A stretch of 64,000 bases of DNA from Cruorifilaria tuberocauda (GCA_013365365.1 JABVXU010000273.1:1-64000); one strand, 5' to 3'. Counted from the first letter of the stretch, positions 52,155 through 64,000 are shown. Notes: a model not told the origin generated them from the sequence alone. A program made the numbers and translations.

Positions 52155-54270
52155 ATGGCGCCACCAGTAATACATGGAGAACCAAAAATTGTACAGGATA
52201 CTAAAACAAATACTGTCTCTTTAGAAGTGGTCGTATCCGGTTGGTGCTTTTGTTTATTCGCTTCTTCCGATAAATTATACTTTTACTTTTTTATTCCCTT
52301 TTAGGTATTTTACCGGAAAAGACAAAATGGTTTTTGGGTGAAAAAGAAATTGAGCCAACCGAAACATACATTTTTTCACAACATGATGCAGGGGGCAAGA
52401 AAACATTGTTAAAATGCGAAATTAAGGTGAGCAAGTCGTTTGATTTCATGATTGAAATAAGAATGGCCACTTAGATACATATAGCGACTACTAACCGTAA
52501 TTTCATTACTGCATTAGCACTTTTGTGATCATCATTAATCATTATTGTAACAGCTGTTCAATCTTCTTTATAGATATCGTGAGACAACAACTATACCCAG
52601 GCATCTTTAAATCTTATTCTGTAGTTGGCTGTATATGAGATCTCATCAGTTGCAGAATATTGTTATTATAATAATGTAATTTGCGTGCTAGCCTATACTG
52701 AAGCATTGCTATAATGCTTCAAAATGATTACATGCCAAAATTTCCATGAGACAGGCAATAACTTCTTAAATGCTGTAGTATCCAGTTATTTGTTTACCCA
52801 TTTGAAACATGCTATATTTATCATTTTATTTATTTTCTATAAAGAATTTCGATAAGGAACTTGCGGGCTCATACAAGGCGAAATTCTGCAGCAATGATGG
52901 TGAAAATAGTGCTACATTTACTGTAAAAGCTGGAAGTAAGTTTTGCCTAATTCATACTTAGTTATTCTTTAGTTATACTTCTTTGATTTGAAATAGAAAA
53001 TTATTAGTAGCAAGATTATAAATATTTCGAAAGAATTAAATAATCACGTATTACGCATGATAGCCTATACTGAAGCATATTATCAAATTAATAATGAGAT
53101 TAATAGCTATTCCGCCAAGATTCCAAAACAGCAGCTATAGGTTCGCACTAATAATTAAATTTTTATTTCTTGCCCATGTGTCCCGGCAAGAAAAACAACG
53201 GTAATGCAATAATGAAAAGATGAGTGATGATGTGTTGTATACGATGGCATAAGTATAATGAAAGTATATCATTAGCAGGAGGAGCAAGTAGAGCTCACAC
53301 TTTGATTCCGATGATATTTTTGGTGAACCAATAACAGTTTACTTAAAATTTATAGTAAAAGTGACTATTGCTGTTTTTACTTTCAGATGCACCAGAATTT
53401 CACGATAAACCTCATATAGTACAGCGTGATGGTGGTAATATTATTGTGATTAAAGTTCGAGCGAAATCACATCTGGAAATGACAGCTGAATGGTTTAAGG
53501 TATTGTATCTTAAACAACCTTAAAAATGGCCAGTTCATTCGAAGAAATAAACAATCTTTGTGCTTTCACATTCATCATAGAAAAATAATGCCAAAACTGA
53601 AGCAGTTGAGGAAGAGAGAATATTGCACTTTTCATTTAAGTATAAAAATGCAATAGTTCGTGTCTGCTGATTTTTTCTAGTTTCACAAGCTCTATCCATT
53701 CCAAAAGTTAGGATTTTCACTTTATCTCCAAATGCCGAGTGAAGTATGTAATAAATCATTCACCAAAAGAAAGTCACTCATTTATATGAATTCGACCACC
53801 AGTCTTGATATTAGGATGATAAGCCACTGAAAGCGACGGATCGAATAAAAATGACGACGAAAAAAGATGATAAAGATAAAGAGGGGTTTCAATTCCTATT
53901 GGAAATACATGGTCCAGTAAAGGAAGATCAGGCCAAGTAAGTTATTTTTAAGCTATTATAATTCATGATAGTTTTGTGAACGAATTGGATAGTTTAGTCC
54001 ATAAGCAAATTAAGCATTCTTCAGTTGAATTGAAGGTTGATCAACCAATTAATCTTGATTAAATAAACTTTTCTCATCAATGTATAGAAGTAATAATACT
54101 CTACGTTGCTTAACTCAGAAAATGGATCAGCAAACAGTAATAACTGATGTTGTTTATTAAAAGAATAAACTAGATAAATGAAACAGCGTCGTTCATGTTA
54201 CAGATATAAGTGTGTCGTGAAAAACCGTGAAGGTCAAAATGAGCAATCGTTGAACCTGTGTTTCGATTAA
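52155..54270 (+). CDS. two-domain I-set immunoglobulin protein of muscle (twitchin/DIM-1-like)
   Basis: Exons 52155-52239, 52305-52426, 52845-52935, 53387-53499, 53815-53936 and 54204-54270 give 199 aa, all phases consistent. The start follows an acceptor at 52143 (CAG, then 11 nt, then ATG), as expected for trans-splicing. Domain 1 runs from PPVIHGEPKIVQD through TKWFLGEKEI and ends AGSYKAKFCSNDGENSATF. Domain 2 runs from PEFHDKPHIVQRDGG through MTAEWFKDDKPL and ends YKCVVKNREGQNEQSLNL. The W-F-K and Y-K-C/F-C patterns with N.EG are those of intracellular muscle I-set domains (twitchin, kettin, DIM-1), which often lack the first cysteine. There is no signal peptide or membrane segment. A longer isoform with upstream exons is possible. 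AATAAA occurs near 54537. Confidence 0.85.
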
Positions 54271-55154
54271 ATAACTTTTCTATTCGCGTGCAGCATACAA
54301 TTAATAGGACTAATACAAAAGACTTCCAAAAAATCAAGCCGAAGAATTCCGTTCTTTTTTAGTCTCGGAAATTCTATAATCTCTTCGAAATTCATAGCCG
54401 ATTTTAATTTCTCTAATTAAGATTCGCAATTTCAGAGATTATATATCATCTTTCTGCAACTATTTCCGTTATTGTTTGTGCCAGTCAGTTTAATGATACA
54501 TTTTTCGTGTCATATTACGTAGTGCCTTAATTGTTAAATAAAGTCAAAATTTTAAATTGAAAATTGACGTACAACATAAAAGGTATTTCGTTTCCCATCG
54601 ATACATACATTTCATCCTCAAAACAGCGGCACTCATCAACTAGCCATCTGGTGTTATGATCTGAGTTATACATCACTACCCTCTGATAAAATGGTCAATA
54701 ACAATAATAATCAATAATAATAATCAATGACAATAATAATCATTTATATGATCCAGAAGAACTCACCGTCCTAAATCGTAAGGAATCACCTTACCTCCTG
54801 CTCATATCGATACTTCCGCCAAATCCGCTACTTAGAATCCTCCATTTCCTTTTCTGTTTGTTTCGACACTACATATTCAACGACAAGAGATGATTGCTTT
54901 CTCTTGGAAGACGAATGCTAGTTTGAACGAAGTTTAATGGGAAGGTGACGTTCGAAGATCAATTGTATTATCCTGTTCGGGGTGTTGTTTTTGAGATTTA
55001 GTTCTCCAAATGATATACCTCGAATTGTTTGTGCCTTTTTCCCTTAATCAGTGATCTCATTCTTTCCTAAACATGTTATTCTCTTTCTTGAAGTAAAAAG
55101 ATCACGCCATATATAAATGTATAGGATGAAGTCATTTGCGCCGATTGTTGCAGA
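54271..55154. other. intergenic between Ig-domain gene and XPC
   Basis: Contains the presumed poly(A) signal near 54537 and the AAT repeat. No coding signal is seen. Confidence 0.5.
54690..54745. repeat. AAT-type trinucleotide repeat
   Basis: Imperfect (AATAAT)n with CAATA interruptions between the Ig gene and XPC. Confidence 0.8.
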
Positions 55155-58100
55155 ATGGGAAGTGTTGCTAATCGCAGAAGTAATAGACTACAACGCAAAT
55201 CAAAATTGACATTAGTCACGAAAGAAGACATAAGCGTGAATGAGAAGGATCGTACCTGTTCGGAACAAGGTAAAGCTGTGTTAGTACTTCACATCACAGT
55301 GAATTGAATAGAATAGGTGCTACTGTAGTGGCTGAAAGAAGTAGGATGTGCTTCCGATAAAATCATGAAAAATGCCGTTTTGTCCTTCATATTTTCTCCT
55401 CTTATCTTTCTTCTCAAAAACTTTAAATCAGAGGCCATTTTTGTAGGAAACTCGAAGCACAAAAAAGACACTGTTAAGTCGTTCAAAGAACAGAAAAGGG
55501 GGAAACGTAAAATCAGTGTGAGCTCGGATGACACTACTGATTCAAATGTTTCGGAGGATGAATGGGAAGAAGTTGATTTCATTGACCAAACAAACTATGG
55601 AGCAGATCCTGATGGTACGGTTGAAGTTACAATTAAGGCTGCGAAACCTCCCGAAACAGAAGAAGGTAAATGGGCGAGATTCATTAGACAGCAGGTTAAC
55701 CGTAAAATTCGTGACCGGCAAATTAATTGTCACAAGGTTAGTTTTAGACTGAACTACTTCAGTGCGAATATAAAAACTAAGATCGTGTCTCAAAGAATAG
55801 CGTGTAAATGTTGTTTGATACGGGATGAAGATATGAGACATATCCACCTAATCATGCGTGATCCTTGTAGAGATAATGTTTTGCGTGATTCTTTGAATTT
55901 AATTGAACAATTTCCTTATACAAAATAAAATATTTGCAAAACTAATAATACTACCTAACGTATCACTATTTTCTTGATAAATTCAGATGCATCTTCTATG
56001 TTACGTTGCACATTTGCGTATGTGGATGCGTACCTTAGTGCGACATACGACGTTAACATCATTGTGCCTGTCATTGATACCAGAAGGTTACATAACCGCA
56101 GCAAAACATGAATTCGATGTGGCAATAGCCGAAAGGTTTATGAAGTGGTTTCGTTCAGCCTTCCAACTTACAAAGAGGAAACACATTCCTAGAAATGGCT
56201 TTTGCAATTCTCAAGTAAGCATTAATATATATACTTAACGCTATCCATCATATCGATTCGTAGCCATTAAAATCCTATGGGTGAAATCTGTCTGTTATTT
56301 TTTTCAAATGTTTTATGTTTTTATTCAATTAAATTATAACTTCAGGTGGATAGATTAGAAGATTTGATTGGTGAATGTGCCTACGAGGATGATAAAGACT
56401 TGGCATCGGTAAGCTTTTCGGTAGATTTGAGCGACTGTCGATGATAAGTTATGTTGTTGAATTATATTATGTCCCGTTTTTCGTAAATATTTAATTCTTT
56501 CAGCTGTTGTTTTTGTGTCTCTTATCGTTGAAGCAGTGCAGTCGATTGTGCCTCTCATGTCAACCTATAAGACATAAACTGGTATCTAAATAATGTTTCA
56601 AACATTCATTTGAAACAAATTAATGAAAATAAAACAATTTTAATATTTTTAAAGAAATAAACTTTTAGAATCAGTATTCATTGTTATATGAATGCAAATA
56701 ATCCATGAAGAATATCAGTTTTGTTTAGACAATGAATATGTTACGCTCTGAGCATGCTGAAATCTTCATTAAAACGAATATCAATAACGACGATAATTCA
56801 GTGGTATGGGAGAAGAAATTATATGAAGTAACGAAGCAGGTGGAGATGAAAATAGATGATTGTAGCGAATGTTGCAGTATGAAAAAGTGTGAGGAGACAA
56901 AAAGGACAAATATAAAGAAGTCGAAAGAAAATGATGAAAACAATTCCGATCAAATAACATCTACAAAAAGGAGAAAGATAAATTCAAGAAGGAATTACTG
57001 GGTGGAATATTGGGATCACAATAGTAATAGATGGATTTGTACGTTTTTTTCCGAAACTTAATATAAGTCATACCTGGAATGCAAAGTGCTCTGTATTTAA
57101 CTAAAACTCTGTAGTAAAAATGTCTTTGTTCACTTTGAACGAATCGGCCTACCTTCGGGTTTTATAAAACAGTGATGTGTTTGAATTGGACATATCTAGT
57201 GTAGAACCAATTCCGAGATGAAATACGTTATGCCTTGGAATTATATATATGAATTTTCAGATCGGTGCATTTTTTCTCCATTATTGTAGATCAAGGTTGT
57301 TTTTGTTGAATTGTAGGCACATTTTTATACCTTACTATTCAATATCAGTCTGCACTTTATTTAGGTATGGATCCATGGTGTGGAACTGTCGATATGCCTG
57401 AAAGCTTGGAAGCGGACGCTACTGTACCGATGCATTATGTTATTAGCATTGATAACAGTAAGTTTTCTACTATGAATAATTATTCAAATCTATTAGGATC
57501 ATCATGCATATAAACTTCATTCTTTTCATCTAAATATAACTACTGCAGATATGGGTATGCGTGATGTGACAGCACGATATGCTTCAAAATTTCTATCAGC
57601 TGAAACACGACGACTTCGAGTTGATTCTTCATGGTGGACTGAGACATTGAAGGCTGGTTGACTTAGATCTATCTAGTCCAGATCCTTGATTTCATATATT
57701 GTTAACCTTTTTATTTATTTTGTAGATATATCGGAGTAAGAATCGGAAACGTGAACGCATTGAAGATGTTGCAATACATAACGAACTTCTCTCGAAACCA
57801 AAACCAGCAACGGTTGCCGAATACAAGAATCATCCATTGTAAGATAATTTTCGAGTACTAATAATTTTTTCATTATTAAAAATTTTTCACTTCCAGATAT
57901 GTACTGAAGAAAGATATCCTGAAATATGAAGCACTTTATCCGGAAGATCAAGCTCCTATTGGTCGAATTCGTGGTTTTGATATTTATCCGCGAAGTTCTG
58001 TGTTTCACCTTGACGGTGCATTGAATTGGATGAAACATGCACGTATGGTTAAGGTACACTTCAGCATGGTTTTTTTTTCCCTAAAAAACTTCGTTATTGT

Positions 58101-59218
58101 TTGGTTTAGGAAGGTGTTTTGGGATAAAAAGAAAAATCTTCGATTCCCTTTTTTTAATATATGTTTATTCAAAAACAATTTATAGGCCGGTGAAAAACCG
58201 TATAAAATCGTAAAAGGAAGGATGAATCAGCGTAAAGTATCAGAACTAAGAGAACCGCGATCCTTGGAACTATACGGATACTGGCAAACTGAACCGTACG
58301 TACCACCTAAGGTGGTCAATGTAGGGAATTTTAATCTTTCTGTTTTTTATATGTGCTGTAGTAATTTATGCTAGTTGTATTCAAAGTAAGTTCGTTGAAA
58401 TAACTTTATTAGATGAGGTTGTGGACAGTTTGTGAAACTAAAGGATTACATTTCAGGAACGTATACCACGAAATGAATTTGGTAATTTATATGTTTATAA
58501 AAGCAGTATGATACCAGAAGGTTGTGTTCACTTACGACTAAGTGGACTTTCTGCTATTTCTCGGCAGCTAGATATTGATTGCGTACCTGCAGTGGTTGGC
58601 TGGGAGTTTCATAAAGGAGGAAATCACCCTATGTTGGTGTTGAACAGATGTAAATTGCATCCACTTTCTTCTGCCTTCCAAATTTAAATCTTGCTGCTGC
58701 AAAATAAGTGTGACTTTTGCAGTATTGACGGTTGCATCATTTTGAAACAACATGAAGAGTTATTGCGGGAAGCATGGAAAGAATTTCACGAAAAAAAGAG
58801 AATTGCTACTGAGAAGGTAAAATTATAAATTTAAAAGGATTTTCTTCCTTTTAATAGGATTAATTCCTTCCAGAGGCGAAAGGAAAGAGTTTTGAAAAAT
58901 TGGAGACGTTTGGTAAAGGGAATGCTTACAATGCAGAAAGTTCGAGCCAAATTTCTGCCCATCGATCGTCGGAGCATGGTAATATATACTTTGATTTTTT
59001 GTTCAAAATTTAACTCCAAACTTACGTTCAGTATATTAATTTACTTGTTTAATTATCAGTTTCACTGATATTTAGAGAATATGTATGACATGATGATTTT
59101 ACAGTGCGTTGATGAAAAATTGGAAAGCAAAGAAAGTGAAACGTCTATCGTAAATGACACTGCTCCATCCTGGCCACAAACAATCTTCGATTTGCCTGGG
59201 AGTAGTAGTGGTAGCTGA
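55155..59218 (+). CDS. xpc-1: XPC/Rad4 DNA-damage recognition protein
   Basis: XPC binds helix-distorting lesions and starts global-genome nucleotide excision repair. Fifteen exons give 726 aa: 55155-55269, 55447-55736, 55987-56214, 56346-56408, 56504-56581, 56729-57038, 57365-57457, 57549-57652, 57726-57838, 57897-58053, 58186-58320, 58457-58638, 58723-58816, 58874-58978, 59105-59218. An acidic linker (SEDEWEEVDFID) is followed by the transglutaminase-like fold (HLLCYVAHLRMWMRTLV; RNYWVEYWDHNSNRWIC). The beta-hairpin domains show PATVAEYKNHPLYVLKKDIL (BHD1), GRMNQRKVSELREPR and ELYGYWQTEPYVPP (BHD2), and IPRNEFGNLYVYKSSMIPEG with LDIDCVPAVVGWEFHKGGNH (BHD3). The start follows an acceptor-like TTGTTGCAG. 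Intron 57653-57725 seems to use a GC donor, because the nearest GT breaks the frame. It is shorter than human XPC (940 aa). Confidence 0.93.
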
Positions 59219-60133
59219 AATGATTCGTTCTTCATCAGATTTGTGTATTTTGATGTTTAAGTTTAATCTTTCAAGTTACTAAGAAGTGTTAGCGTTAATC
59301 ATATGTATTTATATGTACAGATACAAATACTAACTTTTGTAACTAACATAGAATTAATGACTTTTTCGAAGAAGAAGCCGATAAAAAAGGCCGAGGCAAT
59401 AAGTCGACTTCTTCCGGATTATTCCGTTTTGATAACATCTACTGTATATTATACTTGATATTTTTACATTATACTATTTCGAATTGATTATTCTTCAATT
59501 TGCTTTTTGATGTGCTATGTTGATCTGTTTTTATTTAACAGTTTGAGATTTCTTCTAATTTAAACAAGTCCCTTCAACTTTGCTATACCAAACATACGGA
59601 TTTCTTAGTATTTAACTTTTATAAGTTTTGTTCTAGTTATAATTTACTATAGTGTATTCTAAAAGGCTCAATTTTAATTCGGAATGACATTTTCACATGT
59701 TGGTTTTTAGAATCAAGTAGTTTAAATTGATAAACTGATAAACTCTGTCAATGTGAATTAAACAAATTCATTCAACTGATATTATAGCTTATTTGCAGGC
59801 TGCTAATACTGTTCAAATCTAGCATGAAATAAACGATGATATTTTGATGCTGTAATCATGTAAATCTGGTAGAACAAAACCAAACAGAAATCTGTTGCAA
59901 CATTAGAATAGGTTTAAAGATAAACTTTACAGAGTGAAGTTTGGGATTGTTGGGAGCAATGGCCATGGGTAGGTCCATATTACTGATATTTTCCTTTGTA
60001 GTACTGGGCCAACTTTTAAATGTATAGTAGAAGGGTAGAGAAACTGTGCTGTTGTAGTAAAATTTTATGGTGGAAATGGTAAAATAAATGTTGGAAATTG
60101 TATATCCTTAAATTTCTAGCGGTAATTTGTGAC
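59219..60133. other. intergenic between XPC and the 72-aa membrane protein gene
   Basis: An AATAAA near 59827 is a candidate XPC poly(A) signal. No coding signal is seen. Confidence 0.5.
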
Positions 60134-60595
60134 ATGGTAGGTTGGCAGCTTCGACTGACACCAAAACAAGCCGCTGCGAAGTTTGTTGTTGCTATTATTG
60201 GTCTAGCAGTTGGAGCATATGGTGTGGCAACTGTCTATAAACCACTCCAGGTTAGCACATACAGGTCGTGCTGTGTCAAAGGATTTCTGAAAAGAGAATG
60301 TGGTATACATGATATGTCATCCGTAGTGACCATAGGCTTTGTTGTATATATGTCCGAAGCTTGAATCGCAATCAGTGGTAGAGAAAGTTTCAGAAAACTT
60401 CGGGAATTTATTCCATATTGATTATATAAAAATTCAAGAAATAAATGAAAGGAGTTGTGCAGTTGCTTTATTTAACCTCATTTTTATTTGCAGGGGTTTC
60501 AAGAGGAACTGGATTTGCGCAAAAGTGAATTATTACGATACTATAAAACGAAACACGATGAACGTATCCGACAAGCTGTCAGCAAATCAAACTGA
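60134..60595 (+). CDS. small single-pass membrane protein, unidentified (probably mitochondrial)
   Basis: Exons 60134-60250 and 60494-60595 give 72 aa. A TTTCTAG acceptor ends 60119, shortly before the ATG. The N-terminus is basic and amphipathic (MVGWQLRLTPKQAAAKF), followed by one membrane segment (VVAIIGLAVGAYGVATVY) and a charged helix (EELDLRKSELLRYYKTKHDE). Size and layout are those of small inner-membrane assembly or respiratory-complex subunits in animals. I do not recognise the family, and the location is inference. Its last 38 nt overlap the start of ALKBH1 in another frame, so the two products may come from one pre-mRNA. Confidence 0.7.
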
Positions 60596-62171
60596 TAAAT
60601 ATGTAACAGCTATAGATGATAGTAGCGGTTATTGTGATCGCTCACCTTCTGATTCGTTATTCAAACGAACATTCAAGTTCTACAAACGGCATGATGCGGC
60701 ACCCAGTTTCTCCAAAGTTCTTGATTTGCGGCGTTCTTTATCTACTCATGGAATAATTTGCTCAAAATTCGAACCAGTTGTAGCACCATCGAATATAATG
60801 TCGGAAAAACTTGGACTTCGTCCAGTATCCGAGTGGACCGCTTCAACCATTACTCATCGCCCAGGCATGATAATGTTGAATGATATTTTCGAACCAATCA
60901 ATCATCTTCAATGGATAAAACGTTCATTGTTCGTTTACACTGAACCACCTGGTTTCACCAATGTTGGCCTACAGGTCTCCAGTGCTCGGAATGTAAGTTC
61001 AAATGTTTATATTTATAAATGTTAAACTAAATGCTTTTAAAAGAGAATAGATATCGGTGAACAGAACCATTCTTAAGAACAAGCAGAACTAAAAAACCTA
61101 GAAGTGCGATAATTTTCGAAGAAATATATTAGTTTTAGAGTTAAGCCAGCAACAATTTTAAATCCTGCAGATCCTATAGTTTTATTATATGTAGTTTTTG
61201 AAAAACTTTTCACTCATTTCTTATTCACTAAAAAAACCTTTCATATCAAATTTTAAGTTGTAAAGTTACATTTGAAAGCGCAACAGTTTTCAACCAGATA
61301 TTCAGATACCTTAAATGTATTGGACTATTGAAGTTAAAAAGAATTAGCCAGTGACTGTCATTTTTTATCATAGGTGTTCAAAGAATATGGGAAACGGTTG
61401 CGCTGGTGTACCCTTGGTCTGCACTACGATTGGGCGACGAAAATTTATCCCTTTAAGGGTAAACATTTTTCCGTATCTTTACATCTGAAAGGATACGAAA
61501 TTTTTCGGGAGGAATGCATTATCGATAAAATTGGTTTTTTTAGGTGAGTCACTTCCTGACGAGCTAATATCGCTATCGAATGTTCTCTGCGAAGCACTCG
61601 GCATAGGACCAATGTATGCTGATGCTGCTATCATAAACTTTTATTCAAGGAAATCAACATTAGCGCCTCATATTGACAGGTTATTTAATGAGTAATTTTC
61701 CACCGAGTAGACCTTAGATATTATCCAATTAGATTAGAACAGAAACGTCTTCACTATTGACTTTTTAATTTTTCCCGATATTTTCCTATATTGCTACTGA
61801 CAAATGTTATTAAGGTGTACTTCATGTGGAAAACTTATATTTCTATGTTATCTTTTTTGCTTCATTCTTTGCAAAGTGTTTATTACAGATCGGAACGAAA
61901 GCTCTCTTCACCACTTATTTCGCTAAGTTTCGGTCAAACCGCCATTTATCTAGCCGGTGGTACTGATTTAGATGACCCGATTGACGCATTTTACATACGG
62001 TCAGGTGATGCTTTAGTCATTTATGGCCAACAGCGGCTCGTATACCATGCAGTCCCAAGGATTCTACTAGACAAACAATTCGAGGATAGAAATCAATCCG
62101 AAGAGATAGTGAAATATGCAAATGAGAATCGCATCAATATTACACTTAGGCAAGTTGATGAATATAAATAA
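60558..62171 (+). CDS. alkb-1: ALKBH1, Fe(II)/2-oxoglutarate-dependent nucleic-acid dioxygenase
   Basis: ALKBH1 demethylates or oxidises modified bases in tRNA and DNA. Exons 60558-60992, 61374-61458, 61544-61679 and 61889-62171 give 312 aa in frame. FKRTFKFYKRHDAAPSF matches the family N-terminus, then LGLRPVSEWTAST and LRWCTLGLHYDWATKIYP. The iron site is complete: H-x-D in LAPHIDRSE and the distal histidine in LVYHAVPRIL. The 2-oxoglutarate-binding arginine is in RINITLRQV. PLISLSFGQTAIYLAGG is the expected core strand. The frame stays open upstream of 60558 through the shared acceptor at 60493, so the ATG is the first in-frame one after that site. A later Met (MSEKLGLRP) would remove the conserved N-terminus. 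AATAAA lies near 62389. Confidence 0.92.
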
Positions 62172-62962
62172 CTGCCTCAGTTGTTGATTACGCAGTTTGA
62201 ACAATGCAAAGCTTTTCCGAGAATTAAGTGAAAGTACGTGTGGAGTATATTTATTGTTATCTAATTGGACGAAGATTACCGAATAATGAACAAAGATACA
62301 TGTCTCTGTTATGTCATAAATGAGTTCCCACTTGATAGAATTTAAAAGAAAAATGTATTAAAAGTTCAGTATTTCTATAAATAATGGAATAAATAGAACA
62401 GATGTACTTCTTCGATTTAGATGACTTCAAGTTTGCTAGCGGAAAACATAAGTCGAGTTGGTTGATGTCTAGATGGAATGATAGATATATTCCGTTAACT
62501 TATACCGAAAAACTGAAATAGTTATAGTTGATTCTTGGTTTGAAATAAGTATTATCACTTAGTGAATGTTGATCAGTACTTCATTTCCATTGTATAAAGA
62601 AATCCATATTGCCATTCCACATCATCTTAACAGAAGTGACTTTCAAGATTGGGAATGACGAGAGAGGTGAGTGGGCACTTTACCGGTAATGTCTCCCTTC
62701 ATCCTTCTGTGACATCTACCACCAGTAACCGCGTTGCTTGTGTGAATCCTGCTGCAATATGGCTGCAACGAAATAGAGTGATCTCGATGCGACAATCCTA
62801 GTGGAATGGCGCGCTTCTTTGCTGGCGGCAATTTTCAATGTGGCGTGAATGGTTGGGATGGAATCTGTCGGTGGGGTGGATGATGAGATGGGAGTGAAGG
62901 TATACCAGGTGAGTAGGAAGTGATGTATATTGCAGTGAAACTGGTCAGTCCTTCTGAAGAGA
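62172..62962. other. intergenic between ALKBH1 and PCNA
   Basis: Holds the ALKBH1 poly(A) signal and the PCNA promoter. From about 62.65 kb it is less AT-rich. A GGCGCGCTT at 62808-62816 and a nearby GGCGGCAA resemble E2F sites common at PCNA promoters; these are weak matches. Confidence 0.4.
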
Positions 62963-64000
62963 ATGTTCGAGGCGAAGCTGGGCAGTGCATCAACGTTGAA
63001 GAGAATCGTTGATGCCATCAAGGATCTCGTGACAGACGCACCCTTTGATTGCAGTGAGACTGCCATGTGTCTACAGGTAAGTGCGTTTAGATTCTTGGTA
63101 ACACTCTTTCCATCTTGCATTCCATTGCCATCGTCTACGTATTATCATCTTTGCAGGCGATGGATTCATCGCATGTTGCACTTGTCTCACTGAAGATGGA
63201 TGTTGCGATGTTTGAAAGCTATCGTTGCGATAGGACTATTAACCTTGGTCTTAGTTTAGCAGGTATGGCAAGGGCACTGAAGTGTGCTAACAACGAAGAT
63301 ACTTGCTTAATTCGATATGAAGAAAATGACGATTCTGTACTGTTCCTTTTCGAGGACACCAAACGGGTATTTATCCTTCACTTTCACTTATTCCTTTCGC
63401 TTCATTTCGTTCAATTCTTTCTTTCATTTTGACATTATAGGATAAAAGTCAGGAAGTGGTTGTGAAAATGATGGATATTGACAGCGAGCATCTTGGCATC
63501 CCGGAGCAGGATTATTCTGCTGTTGTTTGTATGCCAGCTGCTGAATTCCAGGTTAGCTTCGGGCTTGTAGTTTAACTTTCGCAGATGTTGTTCCATCTAC
63601 CATGAATTAGTAAAATTTTTTTTTCAGAAAACTTGCCGTGATTTGGCAATGTTCTCTGATTCACTGATGATAACAGTAACGAAGGCAGGTATTGTGTTCA
63701 CTGGTAAGGGTGATACTGGCTCATCTACAGTTACTTACGCTCCCTCAAAAAGTGCGGATGAGGAAGAGCAACAAGTACCTTTTTTATCTAGATTTCTCTT
63801 ACTGTTTTTTTTTCGATATATTACTGGAACAGTTTAAGTTGAAAATAAAACTTGCTTTTTCATCTCAACAATTTCACGTTTTCTTTTGTTTTAGGTATCA
63901 GTGGACGTGAAAGAACCTGTTACAGTCAATTTTTCTATCAAATACATGAATCATTTCACGAAAGCTACAGGACTTTCTGACCGAGTAACTTTCTCCTTTT
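62963..64000 (+). CDS. pcn-1: PCNA, sliding clamp; C-terminus beyond right edge
   Basis: PCNA is the homotrimeric clamp that tethers polymerases and repair factors to DNA. Exons 62963-63076, 63157-63366, 63441-63551, 63628-63774 and 63895 onward stay in frame and encode the first 229 of about 260 residues. [20 protein letters not shown] starts the protein. [35 protein letters not shown] and [18 protein letters not shown] match the first domain. [18 protein letters not shown] lies in the interdomain/second domain region, and [20 protein letters not shown] and [19 protein letters not shown] continue it. All introns but the first-exon boundary use strong donors (GTAAGT, GTATTT, GTTAGC, GTACCT). 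Nothing is broken in the visible part. Confidence 0.96.

Noticed and set aside
55365..55446. Hydrophobic N-terminal extension of XPC exon 2
   Set aside because: It is intronic: the preceding exon 55155-55269 joins in phase at the TAG acceptor ending 55446.
60339..60557. Upstream extension of the ALKBH1 reading frame
   Set aside because: It crosses the intron and acceptor of the 72-aa gene; the open frame is probably chance.
1..64000. tRNA, rRNA, CRISPR arrays, bacterial (endosymbiont) insertions or intact transposons
   Set aside because: None seen by eye: no B-box/cloverleaf, no repeat-spacer array, no bacterial-type genes, no transposase or reverse transcriptase motifs. A tRNAscan and repeat-library search would be decisive.

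Overview
This window is AT-rich eukaryotic nuclear DNA from a nematode, most likely a filarial or other spirurid (clade III) species. The evidence is many short introns with TTTYAG acceptors, several first exons preceded directly by an acceptor-like AG (as expected for spliced-leader trans-splicing), same-strand gene pairs with very small gaps, and worm-like protein repertoires. There is no sign of bacterial operons, phage, CRISPR or an intact transposon. The species call is inference; no search was run. Gene models were built by hand from reading frames, GT/AG sites and remembered protein families. Where I list exon coordinates, phases agree across the model unless I say otherwise.

Layout. 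1-21490, minus strand: UTP20, a giant HEAT-repeat ribosome-biogenesis protein whose C-terminal third runs off the left edge. One of its introns (about 5351-14864) holds a complete 19-exon plus-strand gene for a secreted, probably GPI-anchored leucine-rich-repeat protein. 22081-26545, minus: scattered coding-like exons of a gene I cannot name. 26817-27250, plus: a GTSF1-like CHHC zinc-finger gene. 29346-34439, plus: a TESK-family kinase (18 exons, 829 aa). 36021-39614, minus: two genes 57 nt apart, a ZHP/RNF212-type meiotic RING protein followed by a NYN/Zc3h12a-like RNase-fold protein. 40406-42354, minus: N-acetylglucosamine kinase (332 aa). 43106-46142, minus: a METTL23-like methyltransferase whose 5' exon I could not place. 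About 46.2-52.1 kb: no confident gene, but a strong miRNA-like hairpin at 47701-47773 and a T-rich tract. 52155-54270, plus: a two-Ig-domain muscle-type protein. 55155-59218, plus: XPC/Rad4. 60134-60595, plus: a 72-aa single-pass membrane protein whose reading frame overlaps the start of ALKBH1 (60558-62171). 62963-64000, plus: PCNA, cut by the right edge.

How they fit together. The right end groups three genome-maintenance genes on one strand (XPC lesion recognition, ALKBH1 dioxygenase, PCNA clamp). The ZHP-NYN pair looks like a nematode operon. UTP20 acts in 18S rRNA maturation. Most other neighbours are unrelated housekeeping or muscle genes.
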